64,000 nucleotides of DNA from Streptomyces sp. WAC08241 (GTDB lineage Bacteria > Actinomycetota > Actinomycetes > Streptomycetales > Streptomycetaceae), in NCBI GenBank assembly GCA_007858575.1, contig CP042279.1, positions 496,001 through 560,000 of the forward strand, written 5' to 3'. The notes beneath the pieces were generated by a model. The model saw only the letters and a list, made by a program, of their open reading frames with translations. It ran no database searches and was not told where the DNA came from. A program made the position numbers and the translations under genes. Below are positions 1 to 11,872 of the stretch, in pieces. The stretch's first letter is position 1. Every line of letters begins with the position of its first letter.

Positions 1-209
1 GACGACACCGGAGGCGGTCCCCTGGGCGCCGTCGACGGTCGCGACCACCGTGAGCGTGCGGCCCCGGGTCACGCCGTTCGTCGTGAGCGCGTTCCCGGCC
101 CAGCGCAGATTGGCCGAGGACTCCTCGTCCGCGATGACGACGCACCCGTCGGCCCGGGACAGCTCCAGGCCCGCTCGACGATCTCGTACGGCTTGCTGAC
201 GCGGCTCAT
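1..209 (-). CDS. TldE/PmbA-family metallopeptidase, N-terminal fragment
   Basis: The first about 69 residues of a TldD/PmbA-family protein run off the left edge. It begins MSRVSKPYEIVERA and follows tldD on the same strand, the usual pairing in which TldD and TldE/PmbA form a heterodimeric peptidase. The ATG is preceded by AGGAGG within the repeated segment shared with the tldD end. One C appears to be missing near position 171 (GGGCCC read as GGGCC), which throws the frame after residue 14; reading across it restores ALELSRADGCVVIADEE and the rest. The catalytic region is outside the window. In Streptomyces the tldD stop and this start usually overlap; here they are 82 bp apart because of the 85-bp duplication. 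Confidence 0.75.
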
Positions 210-290
210 CGACCGGCCTCCTGCGTCGTGTTCAGGCTGTGCTTGCCCGGGGGTCGACCCCGGGCCCCCGGCAGATCTGGTGGCGAGCGA

Positions 291-317
<27 letters not shown>
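206..317. repeat. 27-bp direct repeat at tldD/pmbA junction (85-bp offset)
   Basis: The same 27 bases occur at 206-232 and 291-317, and similarity continues about 7 bases further with two mismatches. Each copy carries the AGGAGG ribosome site and the ATGA stop/start overlap. The 58 unique bases between the copies contain a GC-rich near-palindrome around 247-264 with SmaI- and SalI-like hexamers. The layout is a partial tandem duplication of the gene junction. It could be real or an assembly artefact. Confidence 0.85.
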
Positions 318-2993
<2,676 letters not shown>

Positions 2994-2998
2994 TCACC

Positions 2999-3775
2999 AT
3001 GAGTGGAATCCTCGAGGGCAAGCGCATCCTCATCACCGGTGTGCTGATGGAGTCCTCCATCGCCTTCCACACCGCGAAGCTGGCCCAGGAGCAGGGCGCG
3101 GAGATCATCCTCACCGCCTGGCCCCGGCCGACGCTGACCGAGCGCATCGCCAAGAAGCTGCCCCGGCCCGAGAACGTCAAGGTCCTGGAGCTCGACGTCT
3201 CCAACGACGAGCACCTCGCCCGCCTGGAGGGCCAGGTCCGCGAGCACCTCGGCGACCGCCTCGACGGCGTCGTGCACTCGATCGGCTTCGCCCCGCAGGA
3301 CGCGCTCGGCGGCAACTTCCTCAACACGCCGTTCGAGTCCGTCGCCACCGCCATGCACGTCTCGGCCTTCTCCCTGAAGTCCCTGACGATGGCGCTGCTG
3401 CCGCTGATGAGCGAGGGCGGCTCCGTCGTCGGCCTCACCTTCGACGCGAAGTTCGCCTGGCCGCAGTACGACTGGATGGGCCCGGCCAAGGCCGCCCTGG
3501 AGGCCACCAGCCGCTACATCGCCCGTGACCTGGGCAAGCAGAACATCCGCTGCAACCTGGTCTCGGCGGGCCCGCTCGGCTCGATGGCCGCCAAGTCCAT
3601 CCCGGGCTTCGGCGAGCTGGCCTCCGTCTGGGACAGCCGCTCCCCGCTGGAGTGGGACCTCACCGACCCGGAGCCGGCCGGCCGCGGCGTCGTCGCGCTG
3701 CTCTCCGACTGGTTCCCGAAGACGACGGGCGAGATCGTCCACGTCGACGGCGGCCTGCACGCGATCGGCGCCTGA
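2999..3775 (+). CDS. fabI: enoyl-[ACP] reductase FabI
   Basis: NADH-dependent enoyl-ACP reductase, the last step of the fatty-acid elongation cycle. Intact at 258 residues. It shows the FabI/InhA pattern: GKRILITGVLMESSIAFH at the N-terminus and YDWMGPAK, the Tyr-x6-Lys catalytic pair of this family, near residue 159. The C-terminal substrate loop and IVHVDGGLHAIGA end are as expected. It starts with ATG 5 bp after the fabG stop and is followed by a strong hairpin terminator. The two genes act in sequence in each elongation cycle. Confidence 0.95.
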   Translation: MSGILEGKRILITGVLMESSIAFHTAKLAQEQGAEIILTAWPRPTLTERIAKKLPRPENVKVLELDVSNDEHLARLEGQVREHLGDRLDGVVHSIGFAPQDALGGNFLNTPFESVATAMHVSAFSLKSLTMALLPLMSEGGSVVGLTFDAKFAWPQYDWMGPAKAALEATSRYIARDLGKQNIRCNLVSAGPLGSMAAKSIPGFGELASVWDSRSPLEWDLTDPEPAGRGVVALLSDWFPKTTGEIVHVDGGLHAIGA

Positions 3776-3796
3776 CGCCTCCCGCACGTGCGAGAA

Positions 3797-3834
3797 GGGC
3801 CGTGTGCCCGCCCCTCGGGGCGGTGCGCACGGCC
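3797..3834 (+). terminator. intrinsic terminator after fabI
   Basis: GGGCCGTGTGC pairs with GCGCACGGCCC around a GC-rich loop, 21 bp after the fabI stop. There is no long T tract, as is common in streptomycetes. Confidence 0.75.
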
Positions 3835-3949
3835 CTCCCCTTTCCCCGCCGCCGGGCCCCTTCGTCCTCTCGACTCGAAAAGTAGCCCGAATGACCCCAG
3901 ACTGGTGCAGAGCGTGAAGGTCTGCTGCTGACGGGGAGGAGGTACGGGC

Positions 3950-4357
3950 ATGCACGCGATACGTCACGGATTCGGGGCGTTCGCCTCGGTCGCCGTGCTG
4001 CTGACCGGGGTCGCCCTCGCCGCCGAGGTGCGCGCGGCACCCGCCCCGGCCGGAGGGCGCCCCGCCCCGGCCGCGGAGGAACCGGAGAACTTCGGCGCCT
4101 CCTGCCGTACCGACGTCGAGGGCTCCCGCGTCACCGCCCACTGCCAGAACCCGTATCCGCGCACCGACCGGGTCCGCCTCCACGTCGAGTGCGAGCAGTG
4201 GTGGGACGTGGACACCGACAGCGCTCCCGTGGACGTCGGCCCCGCCGACTACGCCCAGCTCACCGGCCGCTGCTGGAAGGAGGTCCGGTCCGCCTGGATC
4301 ACGCACGAGCCGGCGGATCCGGCTCCGGACCCGGCGCCGGGCTCCTCGGGACCGTGA
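3950..4357 (+). CDS. small secreted protein of unknown function
   Basis: Intact 135-residue protein with a clear signal peptide: MHAIRHG, then a hydrophobic stretch (FASVAVLLTGVALAA) and a likely cleavage after AEVRAAPA. The mature part is acidic with three Cys residues that could give a disulfide (SCRTD, HCQNP, ECEQWW/RCWKE), many Trp/Tyr residues, and a Pro/Asp-rich tail. I do not recognise the family. A GGGGAGGAGG ribosome site precedes the ATG. The last codons (GSSGP and stop) are the first unit of a 32-bp tandem array that runs into the convergent GntR gene. Confidence 0.7.
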   Translation: MHAIRHGFGAFASVAVLLTGVALAAEVRAAPAPAGGRPAPAAEEPENFGASCRTDVEGSRVTAHCQNPYPRTDRVRLHVECEQWWDVDTDSAPVDVGPADYAQLTGRCWKEVRSAWITHEPADPAPDPAPGSSGP

Positions 4358-4432
4358 ATCCGGTGGTACGTAGTTCCTCGGGACCGTGCATCCGGTAGTA
4401 CGGGGCTCCTCAGGCCCGTGCATCCGGTACGG
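4341..4432. repeat. three 32-bp tandem repeats across convergent gene ends
   Basis: Units start at 4341, 4373 and 4405 with exact 32-bp spacing; the core is TCCTCGGGACCGTGCATCC with a few substitutions. Unit 1 holds the stop of the secreted-protein gene, unit 3 encodes the last residues and stop of the GntR gene on the other strand, and unit 2 lies between them. Confidence 0.9.
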
Positions 4433-5098
4433 CGCTCCGCAGGCACATGAACGGGTAGCCGGCCGCCTCCGTGCCCGCTCGCTCCGCGTCGCCCTCCCGG
4501 ATCGCGTCCACCAGGCGCGCGTGGTCCATGTGGTTCTCCGGCCGCAGCTCCTGCCCCACGTCGTCCCGCAGCCACTGCCGCAGCAGATCGCCCAGGTCCG
4601 CGTACAGCTCCGTGAGGACCTCGTTGCCCGAGGCGGCGACGACCGCGTGGTGGAAGGCCGCGTCGGCGGTCACGAACCGCTCCGCGTCCCCCGTCCCCCA
4701 CGCCTCCTCACGCCGTACGAGCAGGGCGTCGAGCTGCTTCAGGTCCCGCTCCGTGCGCCGCTCCGCCGCGAACCGCGCGGCGGCGGACTCCAGGGTCGAG
4801 CGCAGCTCGGCGACGTGCCGGGGTCGGAGCCCGCGAAGCGCCGGTGCATGACGCCCGCCAGCTCGCTGGTGGCGGCCACGTACGTGCCGGAGCCCTGCCG
4901 GATGTCGAGCAGCCCGTTGTGCGCGAGCGCGCGGACCGCCTCGCGCACCGTGTTGCGGGCCACGCCCAACTGCTCGACCAGCTCGGGCTCGGTCGGGATG
5001 CGCGAGCCCACCGGCCACTCGCCGGAGGTGATCTGGTTCCGCAGCTCGGCGATCACCTGGTCGGAGAGACCTGCGCGCCGGGGATGGCCGAGGGCCAT
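4410..5098 (-). CDS. GntR/FadR-family transcriptional regulator (FCD domain)
   Basis: N-terminal winged helix-turn-helix at about residues 10-75 (SRIPTEPELVEQLGVARN, then GLLDIRQGSGTYV), followed by an all-helical FCD ligand-binding domain with the metal-binding pattern AAFHHAVVAASGN. One C is lost near 4827 (GSDPRHVAELR expected), splitting the two domains. The ATG at 5098 (MALGHPRRAGL) gives the usual length of about 230 residues; an upstream ATG at 5140 is less likely. It is divergent from the MFS exporter with about 64 bp between starts, so it probably represses or controls that gene and itself. The inducer is unknown. Confidence 0.88.
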
Positions 5099-5123
5099 GG
5101 AGGCACCTTCCCATTCGTTCGAG

Positions 5124-5137
5124 ATTGGACAACCAAT
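5124..5137. promoter_or_regulatory. probable GntR operator between regulator and exporter
   Basis: ATTGG-ACAA-CCAAT is a perfect 5-bp inverted repeat in an AT-rich island in the intergenic region of the divergent GntR and MFS genes. Its size and position fit FadR-subfamily operators. Regulation is inferred from placement. Confidence 0.55.
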
Positions 5138-5162
5138 CATCCCATGATTCTATGATGGCCTC

Positions 5163-6562
5163 ATGCCTGACGAGCCGAAGACCCTCGACCCCGCCGCCCG
5201 ACCGGCCGCCACCGCCGGGGATTCTCCCGCACCGGACCGTGCCCGCCCCGCCGGTACGACGTCCCAGGCGCCCCAGGTGTCCCCGACGTCCCTGACGTCC
5301 CGGGTGTCCCAGGCATCCCCGTCGGCCCCGGCCGCCCGGACCCTTCCGGCCCGCCGGTTCCTCGTCCCGGTCACCGTCGGACTCGTCCTGGCCGCGCTCA
5401 ACCTGCGCCCCGCCATCACCAGCCTCGGCGCCCTCCTCGAAGAGGTCAGCGAGGGCCTCCACATGAGCGGCACCGTCGCCGGCGTCCTCACCTCCGTGCC
5501 GCCGCTCTGCTTCGCGGTCTTCGGCATCACCGCCCCGCGCCTCGCCCGCCGCTTCGGCCCCGCCGCCGTCGTCTGCGCGGGCATGGCCGCGATCTTCACC
5601 GGACTCGTCCTGCGGCCCTCGCCGGCGGCACCGCGGCCTTCCTCGCCGCCAGCGCCCTCGCCCTCATGGGCATCGCCGTCAGCAACGTCCTGATGCCCGT
5701 CATCGTCAAGCGGTACTTCCCCGACCGCGTCGGCACCATGACCGGCCTCTACTCCATGGCGCTCGCCCTCGGCACCTCCGTCGCCGCCGCCGCGACCGTC
5801 CCCTGACCGACGCCCTCGGCGGGGACTGGCGCCTGGGCTCGGCGTCTGGGCGGCCCTCGCCGCCCTCGCCGTCCTGCCCTGGCTCCCGCTCCTGCGCGAC
5901 CGGGACGGCGTCTCCGGCGGCCCCCGCGCCTCCCGTACGGAAGCGGGATCCGCGATCCCCGCCGAGACCCCGCTCCAGGCCGCGCCCCGCGTCACCCGCA
6001 GCCGCACCGCCTGGGCCCTCGGCGCCTTCTTCGGCCTCCAGGCCACCGGCGCCTACATCACCATGGGCTGGATGCCGCAGATCTTCCGCGACGCCGGCGT
6101 TCCCGCCTCCACCGCGGGCGTGCTCCTCGCCGTCACCATGGTCATGGGCGTCCCGCTCGCCTTCGTCATCCCCCGGCTCGCCACCCGCATGAAGACCCAG
6201 GGCCCGATCGTCGTCGCCCTCGCCCTGTGCGGCCTCGGCGGCTACACCGGCCTCTTCCTCGCCCCGGCCGCCGGAGCCTGGGTCTGGGCGGTGCTGCTCG
6301 GCGTCTCCAACTGCGCCTTCCCGCTCGCCCTCACCATGATCGGCCTGCGCTCGCGCACCGGCACCGGCGTCGTCCGCCTCTCCGCCTTCGCCCAGAGCGT
6401 CGGCTACCTCATCTCGATCCCCGGCCCCTCCTCGTCGGCGTGCTCTACCAGCACAGCGGCGGCTGGGGACTGCCCATCGCGCTCATGGGCGGCCTGATGG
6501 TGCCTCAGATGATCGTCGGAATCCTGGCGGGCAGGGACCGGACGGTCGAGGACGAGTGCTGA
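5163..6562 (+). CDS. CynX/NimT-family MFS transporter
   Basis: A 12-helix major facilitator of the CynX group (cyanate/nitroimidazole-type permeases; substrate here unknown). After a polar N-terminal tail of about 60 residues come hydrophobic segments beginning FLVPVTVGLVLAALNLRPA, with ITSLGALLEEV typical of the family. G or C bases are missing at about 5613, 5803, 5840 and 6428, breaking the frame four times; the joined product is about 467 residues. ATG at 5163. It is followed 17 bp later by the small partner peptide and is divergent from its probable GntR regulator. Confidence 0.85.
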
Positions 6563-6579
6563 GGTGCGAGACTGTTCCC

Positions 6580-6695
6580 ATGCCAGTCCTCGAACCCCAC
6601 CCCCGAACGGCCAGAAGAAGCTGCTTGCCGTGTTCGGCGCGATGATCGCCATCACCGTCGTCATCGGAATCATCGCCTCCATCGCCGCCCCGTGA
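6580..6695 (+). CDS. SGM_5486-type transporter-associated small membrane protein
   Basis: A 38-residue peptide (MPVLEPHPPNGQKKLL, then one hydrophobic helix ending IIASIAAP) encoded directly behind the CynX-like transporter. This matches the small SGM_5486-type peptide that I recall beside this transporter in Streptomyces. The sequence has CCCCC where CCCCCC is needed near 6602, so the frame is off by one; 116 bases are present instead of 117. It may be a single-span subunit or stabiliser of the exporter; that role is inference from linkage. Confidence 0.7.
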
Positions 6696-6855
6696 GCCCC
6701 TCCGCCGGCCGGTGACCCTCCGCCAGGGGTAGCCCCCGCATCCCCTAGGGGCGGGTCTCAGGGTCGAGTGGGTGGATCACCGGATGGGCCGCCGCCCCCG
6801 CGCCCGTAGGTTGGAGGACGACGGCGAAAGCGGAGACCCATCCACGGAGGCGGCC

Positions 6856-7055
6856 ATGTCGGTCCGTACGCGCAGCGGCACCAGCACCACGGCGACCGGC
6901 GTCGACACCCGGCTGTCCTGGTGGGTCCTCGCCCTCCCGGCGGTCGCGTTCACCGCCCTCCTGCTGCTCATGACCGGGCTGGAGAGGCCCGCGCGACCGG
7001 GGAGACCCGACGGTCGGACGGCTCCTGGAGCAGGTCCGGCAAACACTCCCTCTGA
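6856..7055 (+). CDS. small membrane or secreted protein, end uncertain
   Basis: Starts ATG at 6856 after GGAGGCGG (MSVRTRSGTSTTATGVD) with one hydrophobic segment, WWVLALPAVAFTALLLLM, then a short tail. A tail pattern GRLLEQVRQTL appears in a second frame, and the only nearby stop (TGA 7053-7055) is in a third, so at least one base change is likely after residue 45. If taken literally, the open frame would run through sixA, which I consider wrong. Probably about 67 residues. Function unknown. Confidence 0.5.
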
Positions 7056-7090
7056 GTCGGAGCGGCCGGTTTCGTGCGAAGCTGTGGACC

Positions 7091-7609
7091 ATGAGCGTCG
7101 ATACACCCCGCAGGATCGTGCTGCTCCGGCACGCGAAGGCAGACTGGCCCCAGGTGTCCGACCACGAGCGGCCCCTGGCCGAACGAGGCCGCTCGGACGC
7201 CCCCGTCGCGGGCCGCAGGCTCGCCGAGACCGGCATCGACTTCGACCTGGCCCTCTGCTCGACCGCCGTCAGAACCCGCGAGACCTGGAAGCTCGCCGTG
7301 CAGGAACTGCCGGAGCGCCCCAGGACCGTGTACGAGGACCGGCTGTACGAGGCCTCGCTCGGCGAGCTCATCGCCCTGCTCAACGACGTCCCGGACGAGG
7401 TCTCCGACCTCCTGGTCATCGGCCACAACCCCGGCATGCACGCCCTCGCCGACGCCCTCGCGGGCCGGGTCGAGGGCGACGCCGCGGCCCGCATGAACCG
7501 CAGCGGCTTCCCGACCTCCGCCTTCGCCGTCCTCACCTTCGACGGTTCCTGGAAGTCGGTCGAGCACGGCGTCGGCACCCTCGTCGACTTCTGGACCCCG
7601 CACGACTGA
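7091..7609 (+). CDS. SixA-type histidine phosphatase
   Basis: Intact 172-residue protein of the histidine (phosphoglycerate mutase-like) phosphatase superfamily. The nucleophile motif is LLRHAKA (RHG variant) at about residue 13, the second catalytic His is in VIGHNPGM, and RTRETW lies between. SixA in E. coli dephosphorylates phosphohistidine on a carrier protein; the target here is unknown. ATG at 7091. Its 3' side holds a 28-bp tandem array and then a hairpin shared with the convergent serB. Confidence 0.85.
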   Translation: MSVDTPRRIVLLRHAKADWPQVSDHERPLAERGRSDAPVAGRRLAETGIDFDLALCSTAVRTRETWKLAVQELPERPRTVYEDRLYEASLGELIALLNDVPDEVSDLLVIGHNPGMHALADALAGRVEGDAAARMNRSGFPTSAFAVLTFDGSWKSVEHGVGTLVDFWTPHD

Positions 7610-7645
7610 CGAGGGCCGCCCCCGCTCACGTACGCACGGGACCCC

Positions 7646-7718
7646 GTCCCCGTACGCGCGAGACCCGCGCTCCGTCCCCGTACGCGCGAGATCCGCACCC
7701 CGTCCCCGTACGCGCGAG
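7646..7718. repeat. 28-bp tandem repeat downstream of sixA
   Basis: The 17-base block GTCCCCGTACGCGCGAG recurs at 7646, 7674 and 7702 with exact 28-bp spacing and variable filler. A decayed fourth copy may lie just upstream near 7625. It sits between the sixA stop and the terminator. Confidence 0.85.
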
Positions 7719-7750
7719 GGCCCGGCCGTCCCCAGGACGACCGGGCCCTC
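7716..7750. terminator. bidirectional terminator between sixA and serB
   Basis: GAGGGCCCGG and CCGGGCCCTC form a perfect 10-bp stem around a 15-base loop, placed between the convergent sixA and serB. Confidence 0.8.
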
Positions 7751-7774
7751 CTCGCCGTGAGGACGCGCCCCGGC

Positions 7775-9003
7775 TCAGTGCAGCAGGTCCTCGCCGCCGT
7801 CCGCGGCCTCGACCTCCTCGCGCGTGATCCCCAGCAGATAGAGCACGGTGTCCAGGAACGGCACGTTCACCGCCGTGTCGGCGGCCCTGCGCACCACCGG
7901 CTTGGCGTTGAACGCCACTCCGAGCCCGGCCGCGTTCAGCATGTCCAGGTCATTGGCCCCGTCGCCGATCGCCACCGTCTGCGCCAGCGGCACCCCCGCC
8001 TCCGCGGCGAACCGGCGCAGCAGCCGCGCCTTGCCCGCCCGGTCCACGATCTCCCCGGTGACCCGCCCGGTGAGCTTCCCGTCCACGATCTCCAGGGTGT
8101 TGGCCGAGGCGAAGTCCAGCCCCAGGCGCTCCTTCAGGTCGTCGGTGACCTGGGTGAACCCGCCGGAGACCACACCCACCTGGTAGCCGAGCCGCTTGAG
8201 CGTACGGATCAGGGTCCGGGCCCCGGGCGTCAGCCGCACCTCGGTGCGCACCTTGTCCACCACCGAGGCGTCGAGGCCGGCGAGCAGCGCCACCCGCGCG
8301 TGCAGGGACTGCTCGAAGTCCAGCTCGCCGCGCATCGCGGCCTCCGTCACCTCGGCGACCTTGTCCTCGCAGCCCGCGTGCGCCGCGAAGAGCTCGATCA
8401 CCTCGTCCTGGATCAGGGTCGAGTCCACGTCCATGACGACGAGCTGCTGGGCCCGCCGGTGCAGACCGGCGGAGACCACGGCCACGTCGACCCCGATGGT
8501 GTGCGCCTCGACGGCGAGCGCGGTCCGCAGCGGCTCGGTCTCGCAGCCCGAGACCGCGAACTCGACTGCCGTCACCGGGTACTTCGCGAGGCGGAAGACC
8601 CGGTCGATGTTGCCGCCGGCCTCCGCGATCCTGGCCGCTATGGCCGCCGTCTGCTCCGCCGTGAGCGGGTTGCCGAGCACGGTGACGTGCGAGCGCCCCT
8701 CGCCCCGGGGGCGGTTGTCGCCCGTACCGGAGATGATCTCGGCCTGGAGCTTCAGCGACTCGGCCCAACTGTGCACGGTCGCCCGGAGCTCGCCCTGCGA
8801 CGCGACGGTCGGCTCGGTGACGAGCGCGCACAGGACGAGGCGGCCGCGCGAGACGACCTGCTCGATGTCCACGACGTCGACCGAGTAGGCGGCGAGGGTG
8901 TCGAAGAGTCCCGCGGTGATCCCGGGACGGTCCTTCCCGAAGATCTTGACGAGAAGGGTGGGAACGTCAGCGGGGAAACGTCTGAGGTCTGCGATGCGCT
9001 CAT
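7775..9003 (-). CDS. serB: phosphoserine phosphatase SerB
   Basis: HAD-superfamily enzyme converting O-phosphoserine to serine, the last step of serine synthesis. The N-terminal about 180 residues form an ACT-like regulatory region (LLVKIFGKDRPGITAGLFD), followed by the catalytic domain with nucleophile DVDSTLIQDE, SGGF, and GDGANDLDML near the end. The ATG at 9003 (MSASQTSDV) is followed by a lost C at about 8973 (CCCCC read as CCCC), which hides the true N-terminus; joined length is about 409 residues. It is divergent from the FHA-ABC gene and ends at the shared hairpin with sixA. Confidence 0.92.
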
Positions 9004-9219
9004 GGTGCTTCCCACCGTATCGGGCACCGCGCGTCCCCGGCCCCCGTCCCGCGTACCGGACACCCGGACGCCCGGGCGGCCCCCCGGCATTCCGGCCGCG
9101 CCCCGCCCGCGCCCCGACTTTCGGAGAGGGACCGGGCCTGAAATAGTTCCCCCCGGATGTTCGCCATCCCTGGACTCCCCGCGACGGGGGTACATCGGGG
9201 ACAAGTAGTGGGGCATGGA

Positions 9220-11803
9220 GTGCCAGAACTCGTACTGGAATTGAATGGAAGGACCTGGACCCTCGATCCGTCCAGGTCGTACACCGTGGGCCGGGACCCG
9301 CAGGGGACCTGGTCATCGACGACGCCAGGGTCTCGTGGCGGCACGCCACGATCAGTTGGGGCGGCCGGAGCTGGGTCATCGAGGACCACGGCTCCACGAA
9401 CGGCACGTTCGTCCGGGGACAGCGGATCCACCAGATGGAGATCGGCCCCGGCTCGGCCGTCCACCTGGGCAACGCGAACGACGGCCCGCGGCTGAATCTC
9501 GCCGCCGGCGCCCAGGCCGGGCACCAGCCCCAGCAGCCTGCACAGCAGCAGCAGCAGCCGGCGGCCCGGTCCGTCCCGGCGCCCCAGGCCGCGGAGCAGG
9601 CCGAGTGGGTCACGCACCAGGCACCACCGCCGCACCAGGCACCGCAGCACCAGCCGCCGCACCAGGCTCCCCAGCACCAGGCTCCGCCGCAGCCGAACTG
9701 GCAGCAGCAGCCCGCGCAGCCGCAGGTCCCGCACCAGCAGGGACCCGGACACGGTCACCCCGGCGCCGCCGCGGGGCGTCGTCGGCCTACTCCGACCGCA
9801 GCCCCACCACCTTCCACGAGCTGTCGCTCGGCCGCGTCATGCGCATCGGCCGCGCCCTGGAGAACGAACTCGTCGTCTCCGACCTCCAGGTCTCGCGGAA
9901 CCACGCCGAGTTCCACGCGACGCCCGACGGGCGCTTCGAGATCCGCGACCTCGGCTCGCACAACGGCACGTACGTCAACGGCCAGCCGATCCCCAAGGGC
10001 GGCACGGCCCTCCTCGGCCCGCAGGACATCGTCGGCGTCGGCCACTCGACCTTCCGCATCGTCGGCGGCCAACTGGAGGAGTTCGTCGACACCGGCTCGG
10101 TCTCCTTCTCGGCCCGCCACCTCACGGTCACGGTCGACGGCGGCAAGCAGATCCTCAAGGACGTCACCTTCGGCGTCCCGGAGAAGTCGCTGATCGGCGT
10201 CATCGGCCCGTCCGGTTCCGGCAAGTCCACGCTCCTCAAGGCGCTGACCGGCTACCGCCCGGCCAACGAGGGCGACGTCCTCTACGACAACCGCAGCCTC
10301 TACAAGCAGTTCGCCGAGCTGCGCCAGCGCATCGGTCTTGTCCCGCAGGACGACATCCTGCACAAGGAGCTGACCGTCCAGAAGGCGCTGCGCTACGCGG
10401 CCAAGCTCCGCTTCCCCGGCGACACCGCGACCGCCGAGCGCGAGGCCCGCATCGACGAGGTGCTGCGCGAGCTCAAGCTCGACATCCACAAGGAGAAGAA
10501 GGTCACCTCCCTCTCCGGTGGCCAGCGCAAGCGCGTCTCCGTCGCCCTGGAGCTCCTCACCAAGCCCTCGCTGATCTTCCTGGACGAGCCGACCTCCGGC
10601 CTCGACCCGGGCATGGACCGCGACGTCATGCAGTTGCTCCGCGGCCTCGCGGACGACGGCCGCACGGTCCTGGTCGTCACCCACTCGGTGGCCGAGCTGG
10701 GCCTGTGCGACAAGCTGCTCGTGATGGCGCCCGGCGGTTCGGTGGCGTACTTCGGCCCGCCGGAGGAGGCGCTGAACTTCTTCGGCTACTCCACCTGGGC
10801 CGACGTCTTCTCCGCCTTCGAGAACTACCGCGACTACGACTGGGCGGGCCGCTGGAAGGGCTCGCAGCACTACCAGATGTACGCCGCGGACATCGACGCC
10901 GTCGCCGCCCAGCCCGTCCAGGTGCCGCAGCAGGCGATGTCCCGTCCGCCGAAGCCGCAGGGCTGGGGCTCCCAGTTGTGGACGCTGATCCGCCGCTACG
11001 TCTCGGTGATCGCGTCCGACAAGGGCTTCCTGGGCCTGATGGTGATCCTGCCGGCCGTCCTCGGCGCGGTCTCGGTCGTCATCCCGGCCGACTTCGGCCT
11101 CGGCTCGCCCACCCCGCCGTCCCGCTTCAACGGCGACGCCGGCACGATCATGCTGATCCTCGCGGTCGGCATGTGCTTCAGCGGCGCCGCCAACTCGGTC
11201 CGCGAACTGATCAAGGAACGGGTCATCTACGAGCGGGAGCGCGCCACCGGCCTCTCCCGCTCCGCGTACCTGATGTCCAAGGTCATCGTCCTCGGCCTGA
11301 TCACGGCCTTCCAGGGCGTCATCATCTGCGGCATCGGCTTCTCCACCCGGGCGCTGCCCGAGGAGGGGCTCTTCATGCCGCCGGCCGTCGAGCTGTGCGT
11401 CCAGGTCATCGCCCTGGGCCTCACCTCGATGATGTTCGGCCTGGTGATCTCCGCGCTCGTGAAGACCGCCGAGAAGACCATGCCGCTCCTGGTGATGTTC
11501 GCGATCGTCCAGGTCGTCTTCACCGGCATCCTCTTCCAGGTGTACGGCTCGCCCGGCCTGGAGCAGTTCGCCTGGCTGATGCCGTCGCGCTGGGGCATCG
11601 CCGGCGCCGGCACCACCCTCGACCTGGGCCGGCTCATGCCGCCGTGGGACCCGAAGAACCCCACGGACACCGACCCGCTGTGGGAGCACACGGCCGGCCA
11701 GTGGGGCATGGACCTCGGCGTCCAGCTCCTGATGGCGGTCGTCTTCTGCGTGGTCGTGGCGCGGCTGCTGCGCCGCCACGAGCCCGAGGTCATGCGCAAG
11801 TAG
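9220..11803 (+). CDS. ABC transporter fusion with two FHA domains, ATPase and permease
   Basis: One polypeptide of about 860 residues. FHA1 (about residues 10-90: YTVGRDPQGD, SWRHATI, GSTNGTF) is followed by a Gln/Pro/His-rich linker of about 100 residues, then FHA2 (RIGRALENELVV, SRNHAEF, GSHNGTYVNG), an ABCG-like ATPase (Walker A GPSGSGKS, signature LSGGQRKRVS, Walker B LIFLDEPTSGLD) and a C-terminal six-helix ABC-2 permease. FHA domains bind phosphothreonine, so activity is probably set by Ser/Thr kinases. GTG at 9220 after GGGGCATGGAG is the best start. Bases are missing at about 9305 (G run) and 9775. The substrate is unknown. Confidence 0.9.
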
Positions 11804-11825
11804 GCACCCGCACGACAACGCCCGA

Positions 11826-11852
11826 GGGCGGCACCCGCACGGGGTGCCGCCC
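11826..11852 (+). terminator. terminator after the FHA-ABC gene
   Basis: GGGCGGCACC pairs with GGTGCCGCCC, 23 bp past the stop and just before the end of the convergent transglycosylase gene, so it may serve both. Confidence 0.75.
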
Positions 11853-11872
11853 TTCGGCGTACCGGCGCGCGA

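Noticed and set aside
6772..7827. A 351-residue Arg/Pro-rich protein spanning sixA
   Set aside because: After the first 60 residues it is the wrong frame of sixA and of the 28-bp array.
9755..11818. Long minus-strand frame opposite the FHA-ABC gene
   Set aside because: A composition shadow; the plus strand encodes complete Walker motifs and membrane helices.
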